Program-made: the position numbers and the translations under genes
NCBI RefSeq assembly: GCF_016811235.1
Contig: NZ_JAFBID010000002.1
Span: 124,001 to 188,000, forward strand
Reading direction: 5' to 3'
Source of the DNA: Microvirga arabica
Lineage (GTDB): Bacteria; Pseudomonadota; Alphaproteobacteria; Rhizobiales; Beijerinckiaceae
Length of the DNA: 64,000 bases
In this document: one piece after another, positions 17,214 to 26,319 of the stretch
Layout: each line of letters begins with the position of its first letter
Numbering within the stretch: position 1 is the first letter of the stretch
The notes under the pieces: generated by a model
What the model was told of the DNA's origin: nothing
The model's input: only the letters and a program-made list of their open reading frames with translations
Databases searched by the model: none

Positions 17214-18551
17214 ATGAAGAGAACAACCCGAATTGTGCTCCTGAGCTCTCTTGTGGTGAGCATCGCACCGGCCGTAATGGCAGCCTCCCATCAGGGCACC
17301 AGAGCACAGCCGCGATCATCTCAGGCTGCTGTTCCAGCCCCGCCGCCGACTCAGGCGCAGCTCCGAGCGATGTCCACCATGCGTCTTCTGAAGCTCGGGC
17401 AAAAAGCGCTGACTGTCGATATGGATACGCAGGATTTCGTGACTGGGCTCGACGCCGTCAAGATTGCATCCGCACGTGGAGACCGGGAGGCGACCCGTCT
17501 CATGGCCAAGATCATGGCACGCCATCAGATCATCCTCGGTGCGGACGACCGCGCAAAGCTTGAACGGCGTTTCCGCTTCGAGGCTCTCCGTGGCGCATCG
17601 AGTTCCGTTCTCGCGATTGCCAATATGTACGATCGCGGCGACGGTGTCCCGGTCGATACAAAGAAGGCAGCCGAGTGGTACCTGTGGGCTGCACGTGTCG
17701 GGCATGAGCGTGCCATGGCTCATGCGGCTTATGCCTATGGGACCGGGCGCGGATTGGAGCGCAACGAGGCCACTGCGCTGAAATGGCTTGGAAGCGTGAA
17801 CGAGGGACGCCAGCGGAGCACTCTTCTCGACATCGGATGGGCTCTCGCGCTAGGAACGGAAGGGTCGAAGGACATGCCGACCGCTCTCCGGTTCTTTGAG
17901 CGCGCGGCACAGATCAAGCCCAGCACGGTCTATCAGGTCGCTCTCGATCTTGAGCGGGGAACACGCGGCATCCAGGATCGCGATGCGGCGGGCCATCTGA
18001 TCCGGGTTGCCGCCGAGCGGGGTGATAGTGGCGCGGCTACTCATCTGGCCAATGCGCTCTCAGGCAGCAGCAACGTCGAGGATCAGCGGCGGGCAGTGCA
18101 GTGGTATGGCCTTGCTGCGCAGGACAAGACCAATATCGCGGCTGGACAAAGTCTCGCACGCCTGCTTGCCCTACGGCCGTCAGGAGGGCTTGTCTCGGAC
18201 ATTGTCGCAGCTCTGGAAAAGGCAAAGGCGGCAGGCAATCCTGAAGCGATCATCGGTCTAGCCCATGCGTATTCGGAAGGCATCGGAGTTGATGTATCGC
18301 CAGAGAAGGCTGCCATTCTGTTGGAGGAGGCCTCAGGCGCAGGGCATCCAGAAGCAAAGTATAAACTAGGGCTCATGTATAAATCGGGCGTAGGCGTCAC
18401 GGCTGATCTCAACAAGGCGGTTGAACTCATGACGAGCGCTCGGGACAGCGGCTATCCGCTCGCTGCGGTCGCGTTGAGTTCGATGATGGAGCCAGTCACG
18501 ACAAATTCTGTCGGAGAGCCTGCTCAAGCAAGCGAAGCAGCGGTGCAGTGA
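17214..18551 (+). CDS. Exported Sel1-repeat protein C, last gene of the alginate operon
   Basis: 445 residues from ATG 17214, chosen because GGGAG (17203-17207) sits six bases upstream and the result is a clean signal peptide (KRTTRIVLLSSLVVSIAPAVMA|A). ATG 17154, overlapping the previous stop as ATGA, is a possible longer start. After a proline- and glutamine-rich stretch come Sel1 repeats, such as ANMYDRGDGVPVDTKKAAEW and YKLGLMYKSGVGVTADLNKA. In size it is the closest of the three to Pseudomonas AlgK, but the signal peptide carries no lipobox cysteine. Function inferred as scaffold of the export machinery. Confidence 0.78.
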   Translation: MKRTTRIVLLSSLVVSIAPAVMAASHQGTRAQPRSSQAAVPAPPPTQAQLRAMSTMRLLKLGQKALTVDMDTQDFVTGLDAVKIASARGDREATRLMAKIMARHQIILGADDRAKLERRFRFEALRGASSSVLAIANMYDRGDGVPVDTKKAAEWYLWAARVGHERAMAHAAYAYGTGRGLERNEATALKWLGSVNEGRQRSTLLDIGWALALGTEGSKDMPTALRFFERAAQIKPSTVYQVALDLERGTRGIQDRDAAGHLIRVAAERGDSGAATHLANALSGSSNVEDQRRAVQWYGLAAQDKTNIAAGQSLARLLALRPSGGLVSDIVAALEKAKAAGNPEAIIGLAHAYSEGIGVDVSPEKAAILLEEASGAGHPEAKYKLGLMYKSGVGVTADLNKAVELMTSARDSGYPLAAVALSSMMEPVTTNSVGEPAQASEAAVQ

Positions 18552-18937
18552 CCCCATCCTGAGGGAAATTGCTTGATGCTATTTCTTTGAGGCCTGTGGT
18601 TCAGCGCATGCGGAGGGGCTGTGTTCATTCTCCTATGGCGCGTATGTTTTCATTTTCTTCTAATGAAGGTGACTGCTTCGCGCGAGGCGAATGTTGTTGT
18701 ATTCATGTAAATGTCTGGACACCTGTCAAGATGAGTAAATATTCAGACGTGGTGCACCTTTATCGGGCCGAGGATCGTCTTTGGTAACGGTTCTGACATA
18801 ATGTCTATTTGCGAATAATATTCGCGACGGCGTACTGCTCTACCTCCTAAGCATAGTTCTTTACCTCTTTATTAGGGATGTTGGATAGGCTGCTAAATTG
18901 TAGAATCGGAGGTAATTCCTGAGGAAAGGTACCTCGC
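18552..18937. other. Intergenic region before the first regulator, with a hairpin over its ribosome binding site
   Basis: 386 bases, AT-rich, no convincing gene. Next to the following ATG the sequence GAGGTA (18909-18914) can pair with TACCTC (18930-18935), and inside it TTCC with GGAA. The presumed Shine-Dalgarno AGGAAAGG (18922-18929) falls inside this hairpin. It could limit translation of the regulator unless opened; this is a structural inference only. No clear terminator was found directly after the alginate operon. Confidence 0.4.
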
Positions 18938-19705
18938 ATGTCGAACCTGTTGCCGGTCACTACCATCTTGAGCTGCAAGAATTCGATGCTCCGCGAAGGC
19001 TTGAAGCAAATTCTCTCAAGCACTCGCTTCAAGTTGCGGTCGGAGGGAATGACCCGCGACGAGATCATCCTGGATAAGGATGTGCCGGGCTCGTCCTTTC
19101 TCGTCATTCTTGATGCGAACCTTTTCCCCTCGAAGCTGTCTCATGGGATACGATCAATCAAGGACCAGTACTCACAGGCACGAGTGGTCATCCTCTCCGA
19201 CAATTTCAATCTCGATGACATGAAGTCAGCGTTCCAGTCAGGGGCGGATGGTTACTGTCTTGCGACGACAGGGTGTGAGGCTCTGATCAAGTACCTCGAT
19301 CTTGTCATGCTGGGTGAGGTGGTTTTTCCATCAGCTGCCTTCCTCAATGCGATCTCGGAAACACCGTGCGAGGCAGATACTCAGGAGCCATTGGCGATCA
19401 CGGTTCTTCCCACTCACGTACCTTTGAGCCTTGAGACCCATGACTCGCCCATACGGACGCTTTCAAGCAGAGAGTCCGAAATCCTTCAGTGCCTCATGCA
19501 GGGCGCGCCAAACAAGGTAATTGCGCGGAAGCTCGATGTTGCAGAGGCAACAGTCAAAGTTCACATCAAAGCTATTCTCCGCAAGATCCGTGTTGCCAAC
19601 CGAACCCAGGCTGCCATGTGGGCTGTCAATCACTTGGCTACCGGTCGAGACGAGGATGTGTCTCTCCTACCTGGTGAAAGGCTGGCCTTACAGAGTCTGC
19701 GCTGA
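18938..19705 (+). CDS. LuxR-family (NarL/FixJ-like) regulator with degenerate receiver
   Basis: 255 residues. The N-terminal half (about 8-125) has receiver shape, with a possible phospho-acceptor aspartate in FLVILDANLF, but the acidic pair usual at the end of strand 1 is replaced (TTILSCKNSMLREGL). The conserved lysine of strand 5 also appears lost (GYCLATTG). The C-terminal LuxR helix-turn-helix is complete: LSSRESEILQCLMQG, NKVIARKLDVAEATVKVHIK, AILRKI. It is probably phosphorylation-independent. Position right after the alginate operon suggests control of polysaccharide or related genes (inference). A paralogue is encoded at 20233-21057. Confidence 0.85.
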   Translation: MSNLLPVTTILSCKNSMLREGLKQILSSTRFKLRSEGMTRDEIILDKDVPGSSFLVILDANLFPSKLSHGIRSIKDQYSQARVVILSDNFNLDDMKSAFQSGADGYCLATTGCEALIKYLDLVMLGEVVFPSAAFLNAISETPCEADTQEPLAITVLPTHVPLSLETHDSPIRTLSSRESEILQCLMQGAPNKVIARKLDVAEATVKVHIKAILRKIRVANRTQAAMWAVNHLATGRDEDVSLLPGERLALQSLR

Positions 19706-20232
19706 ACCGTCTCCTGAGCGTAACGGAATACAAACGGCTGGCGCTGGGCGCAGTTGAACGTGATGTCTCTCGGAGAAACATATTAGTGTGCGGAGGTGGT
19801 TGCCATCTCCGAGTGAGTGATGCCGGCTGAATAAGGGATTAAGGAACAGAAAAATCATCGCAGAGCAGATCGCGCGCCCTCAAGCCGGAAGTTCATCAAG
19901 AGACAGCATTCCGCTCTGAATAATGAGTTTCATGAGGTGTCGGGTTCTGTCCTCGCCAAGCGCGATTGGTTGTTATTGCACTGGCAATTTCAACGACCCT
20001 GTCTACTGATCTAATATTGCATTCGCTTTAGGCGTTTTCTCAAGTAGAGAACTAGCACGAGCTCGTTTGTGTATTGAATATCGTTACTTCGTATCTCGTG
20101 TATACCTTTTGATTAACAATCATTAAAATGTTTTGAATGGGTATTGATTGCCTCTCATAAGATTTTAAGCTAGATACCTTAAGGGAATTTTTACTTTTAT
20201 CTCACCGAATCAAGACGAGAAAGGCATCTGCA
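19706..20232. other. Intergenic region between the two regulators
   Basis: 527 bases, AT-rich, without a supported gene. It contains a nine-base-pair hairpin, CGGAGGTGG (19791-19799) with CCATCTCCG (19803-19811), one G-U pair, loop TTG. No run of T follows, so it is not a typical intrinsic terminator. The last 150 bases before the second regulator are very AT-rich and should hold its promoter. Confidence 0.4.
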
Positions 20233-21057
20233 ATGCGGAACACCTACGATCTTGATAGCCTTCCTCATCCAGGTGCCTCATCGGCCAAGGATGTCGCATA
20301 TTCCAGGTATATGGAATTGGCGCGCTCGGTTGAGCCTTCGTCGGCAGATCATGCGACGACCGTCAGACCCATCAGGACATTTCTCGTTGAGCCAAATGCG
20401 CTGTTGAGAGAAGGCTTGAGGCGAATTCTGTCGGAAACCGTCTATGCCCCTTCACTTGCGGCTGGAAGCCTCGATGAGGTCAGTTCCCAGTGTGGTCCCG
20501 ATGGCGGTACGGTTGTCCTGATCGCGGATGCAAGCCGCGAGCACGAGGAGTTCTGCCGTCAAACGAAGCTGCTGAAAGAGCAGAACCCAAACGCAAAAGT
20601 GGTCATGCTGGTCGAGCAATACGACCTGAACCACGTGCTCACCGCTTTCCGTTCAGGGGCGGATGCTTACCTCAAGAAATCGATTTCCTATGAGGTCCTC
20701 GTCAAATCGCTGGATCTGGTTCTCCTGGGAGAAGCCATCTTCCCCAGTGCGATTATCGATCTCCTGCGCGATCAAGAGGCCCGCGTCGAGCAGAGCAAGC
20801 AAACGTCGGCTTCAGAGGGACCTCAAGAAATGAGCCCTCCGACGAAAGGCTTATCCGTTCGTGAGACAGTTATCCTACGATGCCTCATGGATGGCGACTC
20901 GAATAAGCTCATTGCGCGCAAGTTCGACATTACGGAAGCGACCGTGAAGGTCCACGTCAAAGCCATCCTGCGTAAGATCCAGGCCAAGAACCGAACTCAG
21001 GCGGCGATCTGGGCTGCGAACCACTTGGCTGCGAGCCGGGGGGCGACCGTCAGCTAA
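20233..21057 (+). CDS. LuxR-family (NarL/FixJ-like) regulator, paralogue of the preceding one
   Basis: 274 residues, with about 45 extra N-terminal residues before the receiver-like domain. As in its paralogue the strand-1 acidic pair is altered (FLVEPNALLREGL). It keeps a candidate phospho-acceptor aspartate (VVLIADAS) and a lysine in AYLKKSISYE. The HTH is LSVRETVILRCLMDG...NKLIARKFDITEATVKVHVK. The linker and HTH halves are clearly similar to the first protein (LDLVMLGEVVFPSA versus LDLVLLGEAIFPSA), so the pair arose by duplication and then diverged. Target genes unknown; no partner kinase is adjacent. An intrinsic terminator follows. Confidence 0.85.
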   Translation: MRNTYDLDSLPHPGASSAKDVAYSRYMELARSVEPSSADHATTVRPIRTFLVEPNALLREGLRRILSETVYAPSLAAGSLDEVSSQCGPDGGTVVLIADASREHEEFCRQTKLLKEQNPNAKVVMLVEQYDLNHVLTAFRSGADAYLKKSISYEVLVKSLDLVLLGEAIFPSAIIDLLRDQEARVEQSKQTSASEGPQEMSPPTKGLSVRETVILRCLMDGDSNKLIARKFDITEATVKVHVKAILRKIQAKNRTQAAIWAANHLAASRGATVS

Positions 21058-21086
21058 TTGGGTCAAACTGCTCAGAAATGCCGTTC

Positions 21087-21113
21087 AAGGGAGCCGTTGG
21101 CTCCCTTTCTTTT
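21087..21113 (+). terminator. Intrinsic terminator after the second regulator
   Basis: Perfect nine-base-pair stem AAGGGAGCC (21087-21095) / GGCTCCCTT (21099-21107), loop GTT, followed by TCTTTT. It also separates the regulator from the convergent GMC oxidoreductase gene. Confidence 0.85.
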
Positions 21114-21148
21114 GAGTACTCATCGGAACAGGCCACTTCTCGGAGGGC

Positions 21149-22789
21149 TCACGCCGAGCGGAGAACCTCAACGCGGGTTTGCGCCTGATCTTCGAGGATC
21201 ATCGAGGCTCCCTTATCGGCAATCATCAGCGTCGGCGAATTGGTGTTGCCGCTGGTAATCGCCGGCATGATCGAGGCATCGATGACGCGGAGGTTTTCGA
21301 TGCCGCGGACCCTCAGGCGTGCGTCAGTCACGGCCATCGGGTCGCCGTCGGTACCCATTTTGGCGGTGCCCACAGGGTGAAAAATCGTCGTGCCGATATC
21401 CCGTGCACCGTTCAACAGCTCATCGTCCGTCGTGAGTTGCGCGCCCGGCTTGTACTCCTCGGGGCGGTACTTCTGGAGCGCCGGCATCGCAATGATCTGC
21501 CTGACGAGGCGCAGGGCATCCACGGCGACCCGTTGGTCCTCATCCGTCGAAAGGTAGTTAGGGCGAATGGACGGGGCCTCTCCAGCCTTGCTGCTGCGGA
21601 TCCGGACCGTTCCGCGGCTGGTGGGCCGCAGGTTGCAGACGCTTGCAGTGAAAGCCGGGAACGGGTGCGGGTCCTCCCCGAACTTGTCGAGCGAGAGAGG
21701 CTGGATGTGGAACTGGAGGTTCGGGGTGGCGTAATCCGGCGAGGAGCGGGTGAAGGCTCCCAGCTGGGAAGGCGCCATGGTGAGCGGCCCCTTGCGGAAA
21801 AGCGCATACTCAAGCGCCATCTGCCCCTTCTTGACCAGGGAGCGGTACTCCTCGTTGAGGGTCCGCACGCCGCTGACCTTATAAATGGGACGTAGCTGAA
21901 GATGGTCCTGCAGGTTCTCGCCAACCCCCGGCAGGTGATGGACCACGTCGATCCCATGCTCCTGCAGGAAGGCGCCGTTGCCGATCCCGGACAATTGCAG
22001 GAGTTGCGGCGACGCAATGGCGCCTGCCGACAGAATAACCTCTTTGCGGGCCATAACCCGCCGCAGGTTGCCGTTCTGCAGGATCTCCACGCCGATGGCG
22101 CGCTTCCCTTCGAAGAGAATGCGCGTGGCATGAGCGTGCGTCTCCACCTTCAGATTGGGGCGTGACAGGGCCGGCCTGAGGAAGCCGCGGGCGGCCGACC
22201 AGCGTCGCCCGTTCTTTTGGTTCACCTGAAAATACGATATGCCCTCGTTGCTGCCCGTGTTGAAATCGCTCACCCGGGGAATGCCGGCCTCGACGGCAGC
22301 CTCGATGAAGGAGTCGAGGATCTGCCAGCGCATGCGAGGCGCCTCGACGCGCCATTCGCCTCCCGCGCCATGGTGCTCGCCCGCACCGAGATAATGATCG
22401 AGATGGTGGCGGAAGATCGGCCGCACGTCGTCCCAGCCCCAGCCCTCCAGACCCATCTGGCGCCAGTTGTCGTAGTCCTCGCGCTGGCCGCGCATGTAGA
22501 TCATGGCGTTGATGGCGGAGCAGCCGCCCAGGACCTTGCCGCGGGGATAGTTGAGGATGCGGCCATTCAGGCCCGTTTCCGCCTCGGTCTTGAACATCCA
22601 GTCGGCGCGCGGATTGCCGATGGCGAAGAGATAGCCGACCGGAATGTGAAACCAGATCCAATTGTCCTTGCCGCCCGCTTCAAGGAGGCACACGCTATTG
22701 CGTGGATCCTTCGACAGGCGATTGGCGAGAACGCAGCCGGCCGAACCGGCGCCGATGATCAGGTAATCGAATGTTTCGCTGTCTGGCAT
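21149..22789 (-). CDS. GMC-family FAD-dependent oxidoreductase (choline/alcohol dehydrogenase type)
   Basis: 546 residues. The FAD-binding motif IIGAGSAGCVLANRL is at residues 10-24, the GMC signature GKVLGGCSAINAMIYMRG at about 85-100, and the catalytic His region (IFHPVGTAKMG) and ITSGNTNSPTLMIAD are near the C-terminus. The family oxidises alcohols such as choline or alkanols; the substrate cannot be read from sequence. It is the last gene downstream of a Liv-type ABC transporter on the same strand (69 bases after livM), so the transported compound or a derivative may be its substrate (inference). Confidence 0.88.
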   Translation of the reverse strand: MPDSETFDYLIIGAGSAGCVLANRLSKDPRNSVCLLEAGGKDNWIWFHIPVGYLFAIGNPRADWMFKTEAETGLNGRILNYPRGKVLGGCSAINAMIYMRGQREDYDNWRQMGLEGWGWDDVRPIFRHHLDHYLGAGEHHGAGGEWRVEAPRMRWQILDSFIEAAVEAGIPRVSDFNTGSNEGISYFQVNQKNGRRWSAARGFLRPALSRPNLKVETHAHATRILFEGKRAIGVEILQNGNLRRVMARKEVILSAGAIASPQLLQLSGIGNGAFLQEHGIDVVHHLPGVGENLQDHLQLRPIYKVSGVRTLNEEYRSLVKKGQMALEYALFRKGPLTMAPSQLGAFTRSSPDYATPNLQFHIQPLSLDKFGEDPHPFPAFTASVCNLRPTSRGTVRIRSSKAGEAPSIRPNYLSTDEDQRVAVDALRLVRQIIAMPALQKYRPEEYKPGAQLTTDDELLNGARDIGTTIFHPVGTAKMGTDGDPMAVTDARLRVRGIENLRVIDASIMPAITSGNTNSPTLMIADKGASMILEDQAQTRVEVLRSA

Positions 22790-22858
22790 GGTCCAGCTCG
22801 ATGAATGAGCCGGCGCTCACGGCAAGGAGCACCGGCAGGGTTCCCGATGCCCCTCGAA

Positions 22859-23833
22859 TTACGCAGTGCCTTTCGGCTTGCGCTTCATGAACTCCAGAAT
22901 CTCACCCACAATTCCCCGGCGGAACAGCAGCACGCAGATCACGAAGATGATGCCGATGAGCACCGTCACGGGAAAGTCGGAGGCTGCAAGATATTTCTGC
23001 AGGGTGATGACCAGGCCTGCGCCGACGACCGGGCCGATCATCGTGCCGATGCCGCCGAGCAAGGTCATGAGGATCACCTCGCCCGACATCTGCCAGGCGA
23101 CGTCGGTCAGGGTTGCGAACTGGAAGACGATAGCCTTCGTGCCGCCCGCCAAGCCAGCCAACGCCGCCGACATGACGAAGGCGCCGAGCTTGTACCGATC
23201 CACCCGGTAGCCGAGCGAGACCGCCCGCCGTTCGTTCTCGCGGATGGCCTTAAGAATGTTGCCGAAGGGTGAATGGACGATGCGCCAGATGGCGAAGAAG
23301 CCGAACAGGAAGATCGCCAGCGTGAAATAGTACATCGCCAGCGGCTGGTTCAGGTCGACGATGCCGAGCAGGTATCCCCGCGGCACGCCCTGGATGCCGT
23401 CCTCGCCGTGGGTGAAAGGCACCTGCAGGCAGATGAAGGCGAACATCTGCGACAGGGCGAGCGTGATCATGGCAAAGTAGATGCCTTGGCGCCGGATGGC
23501 CAGGAAGCCCATCACGAGGCCCATGGCGGCAGCGCCCGCGGCGCCGAGCAGGATGGCCGCCAGGGGCTCCCAGCCCCACACCTTGGCGGCATGGGCGGTG
23601 AAATAGGCCGCGCCACCGAAGAAGGCGGCGTGCCCGAAGGAAAGCAGGCCCACATAGCCGATGAGCAGGTTGAACGCGCAGGCAAAGAGCGCGAAGCAGA
23701 GAATGCTCATCACAAGCACGGGATAGAAAAAGAACGGGGCGGCCAGCAGGGCCGCAATGGCGACTGCGCTCAGCACGATAGCGGAGGTCCGCAGCTTCGG
23801 CTGCTCCGCAAGATATTCGGTTCCAACAGCCAT
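22859..23833 (-). CDS. livM: Branched-chain amino acid-type ABC transporter permease, LivM family
   Basis: 324 residues, eight or more hydrophobic segments, with the family motif around AIRENERRAVSLGYRVDRYK (about 210-230) in the cytoplasmic loop that contacts the ATPase, and GGIGTMIGPVVGAGL near the end. It starts four bases after the livH stop. Together with LivH it forms the membrane channel. Liv-type systems also carry amides, urea and aromatic acids, so substrate is not certain. Confidence 0.9.
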   Translation of the reverse strand: MAVGTEYLAEQPKLRTSAIVLSAVAIAALLAAPFFFYPVLVMSILCFALFACAFNLLIGYVGLLSFGHAAFFGGAAYFTAHAAKVWGWEPLAAILLGAAGAAAMGLVMGFLAIRRQGIYFAMITLALSQMFAFICLQVPFTHGEDGIQGVPRGYLLGIVDLNQPLAMYYFTLAIFLFGFFAIWRIVHSPFGNILKAIRENERRAVSLGYRVDRYKLGAFVMSAALAGLAGGTKAIVFQFATLTDVAWQMSGEVILMTLLGGIGTMIGPVVGAGLVITLQKYLAASDFPVTVLIGIIFVICVLLFRRGIVGEILEFMKRKPKGTA

Positions 23834-23837
23834 GATG

Positions 23838-24725
23838 TTACTCCTCCCGCCCGAAGAGACCTGCCGGCCTGACGAGCAGAACGATGGCCATGATCACAAA
23901 GATAACGATGCTTGAGGCTTCCGGGTAGAAAACCTTGGTGAGGCCTTCGAGAACGCCGAGCACGTAGCCCGTCACGATGGCGCCCAGGATCGAGCCCATG
24001 CCGCCGACCACCACCACGGCGAACACGATGATGATGAGGTTGGAGCCCATGAGCGGGCTGACCTGATAGATTGGCGCCGCCAGCACGCCGGCAAAGGCCG
24101 CCAGCGCGGCTCCCAGGCCATAGGTGAGCGTCAGAAGCAGGGGCACGTTCACGCCGAAGGCCTGAACGAGCGTGGCGTTCTCGGTCGCTGCACGCAGATA
24201 GGCGCCGAGCCGGGTCTTCTCGATGAGAAGCCACGTGCCGATGCACACCACCAGGGAGGCGACCACCACCCAGCCGCGATAGACCGGCATGAACATGAAG
24301 CCCAGATTGACGGCGCCGGTCAGCTGAGATGGTGCGGCATAGGGTTGGCCGGCCGCGCCGAACCAGTAACGGAATGCGCCCTCGAGAATGAGCGCAAGGC
24401 CGAAGGTCAGGAGAAGGCCGTATAGGTGATCGACGCCGTAGAGCCTGCTAAGCATGGTGCGCTCGATAATGACCGCAATCACGCCGACGGCCAGAGGCGC
24501 CAGGACGAGGGCAAGCCAGTAGTTGATGCCGAGCCAGTTCAGGAGCAGGTAGGCCGCAAAGGCGCCCAGCATGTATTGCGCGCCGTGGGCGAAGTTGATG
24601 ACCCGCAGCAAGCCGAAGATCACCGCCAGGCCGAGGCTCAGCATGGCGTAGAAGGAGCCGTTGATGAGGCCGATGAGGATCTGGCCGTAAAGCGCCGGGG
24701 TGGGAATGCCGAAAATTGTACTCAT
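23838..24725 (-). CDS. livH: Branched-chain amino acid-type ABC transporter permease, LivH family
   Basis: 295 residues, highly hydrophobic. Family features: LINGSFYAMLSLGLAVIFGL, INFAHGAQYMLGAF, and the loop ATENATLVQAFGVNV that engages the ATPase, then GGMGSILGAIVTGY. Partner of LivM encoded four bases downstream; livF is six bases upstream. All genes of the set are in one minus-strand operon. Confidence 0.9.
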   Translation of the reverse strand: MSTIFGIPTPALYGQILIGLINGSFYAMLSLGLAVIFGLLRVINFAHGAQYMLGAFAAYLLLNWLGINYWLALVLAPLAVGVIAVIIERTMLSRLYGVDHLYGLLLTFGLALILEGAFRYWFGAAGQPYAAPSQLTGAVNLGFMFMPVYRGWVVVASLVVCIGTWLLIEKTRLGAYLRAATENATLVQAFGVNVPLLLTLTYGLGAALAAFAGVLAAPIYQVSPLMGSNLIIIVFAVVVVGGMGSILGAIVTGYVLGVLEGLTKVFYPEASSIVIFVIMAIVLLVRPAGLFGREE

Positions 24726-24731
24726 GATGCT

Positions 24732-25431
<700 letters not shown>

Positions 25432-25439
<8 letters not shown>

Positions 25440-26190
25440 GCTCGGTTCCCATATAGGCTTCGCGCACCCGCGGATCCTGGCTGACTTTGTCGTAGGACCC
25501 GTCGGAGAGGATCTCGCCGCGGGCCAGAACGGTGACGCGGTCGCACAGGTCGGCGACGACGTTCAGGTTGTGCTCGACCATGAGCACGGTGCGGTTCTTG
25601 GCGATGCGCCGGATCAGGTCGGAAATGCGCCCGATATCCTCATGGCCCATGCCGGCCATCGGTTCGTCGAGCAGCAGCATGGCCGGGTCGAGGGCCAGCG
25701 TGGTTGCGATCTCGAGCGCCCGCTTGCGGCCGTAGGACAACTCGGCGGCCGTCAGGTCCCTGTAGGACGAGAGATTGACCGCATCGATGAGTTCCATGGC
25801 GCGCTCATCAAGGGCAGAGAGGGCATTGGATGAGCGCCAGAATTGCGTTGCCAAGCCCGATGGGCGCTGCAAGGCCACGCGCACATTGTCGAGCACGGTC
25901 AGGTGGGGAAATACAGCCGAGATCTGGAAGGAGCGCACCAGTCCCAGACGGGCGACCTCGGGGGCCTTCAGCCGGGTGATGTCCGCGCCTTTGAACGTGA
26001 TCTGCCCCCGGGTGGGCGTGAGAAACTTGGTGAGAAGGTTGAAAACCGTTGTCTTGCCGGCGCCGTTGGGGCCGATCAGGGCATGGATCGTGCCTTCATT
26101 GACGGACAGGGTCACGTCCTTCACGGCCACGAAGCCACGAAACTCCATGGTGAGCCCGGTGGCACTGAGGATGGGTTGCGTACTGACCAT
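25432..26190 (-). CDS. livG: Branched-chain amino acid-type ABC transporter ATPase, LivG family
   Basis: 252 residues from ATG 26190; a GTG at 26238 would add 16 residues and neither start has a strong ribosome binding site. Walker A GPNGAGKTT, signature ELSYGRKRALEIATTL (the variant Q-less signature usual for LivG), Walker B MLLLDEPMAGMGHEDI, and the LivG C-terminal end DPRVREAYMGTEHE. It is separated from the binding-protein gene by 129 bases that contain a strong hairpin. Confidence 0.92.
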
Positions 26191-26277
26191 AGGGTTCGGC
26201 CGAAACTCTCTGGATGGGGCGATGATTGGTTCAGGCACCGTGCGCGGTGCAACCCCCTATCGCCGGACAGCAATGGA

Positions 26278-26306
26278 GGCAGGGCAGCGTTGCATGCTGC
26301 CCTGCC
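26278..26306 (-). repeat. Strong hairpin between the binding-protein gene and livG
   Basis: Eleven perfect base pairs, GGCAGGGCAGC (26278-26288) with GCTGCCCTGCC (26296-26306), loop of seven, no T-run on the minus strand. Placed 14 bases after the binding-protein stop, it fits an mRNA-stabilising or partial-termination element that lets the binding protein exceed the membrane parts (known for ABC operons; here inferred). Confidence 0.6.
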
Positions 26307-26319
26307 TCGTTCAAGACGC

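Noticed and set aside
18569-18787. 72-codon frame after the last Sel1 gene
   Set aside because: Cysteine-rich, no bias, no family; the gap is AT-rich and looks non-coding.
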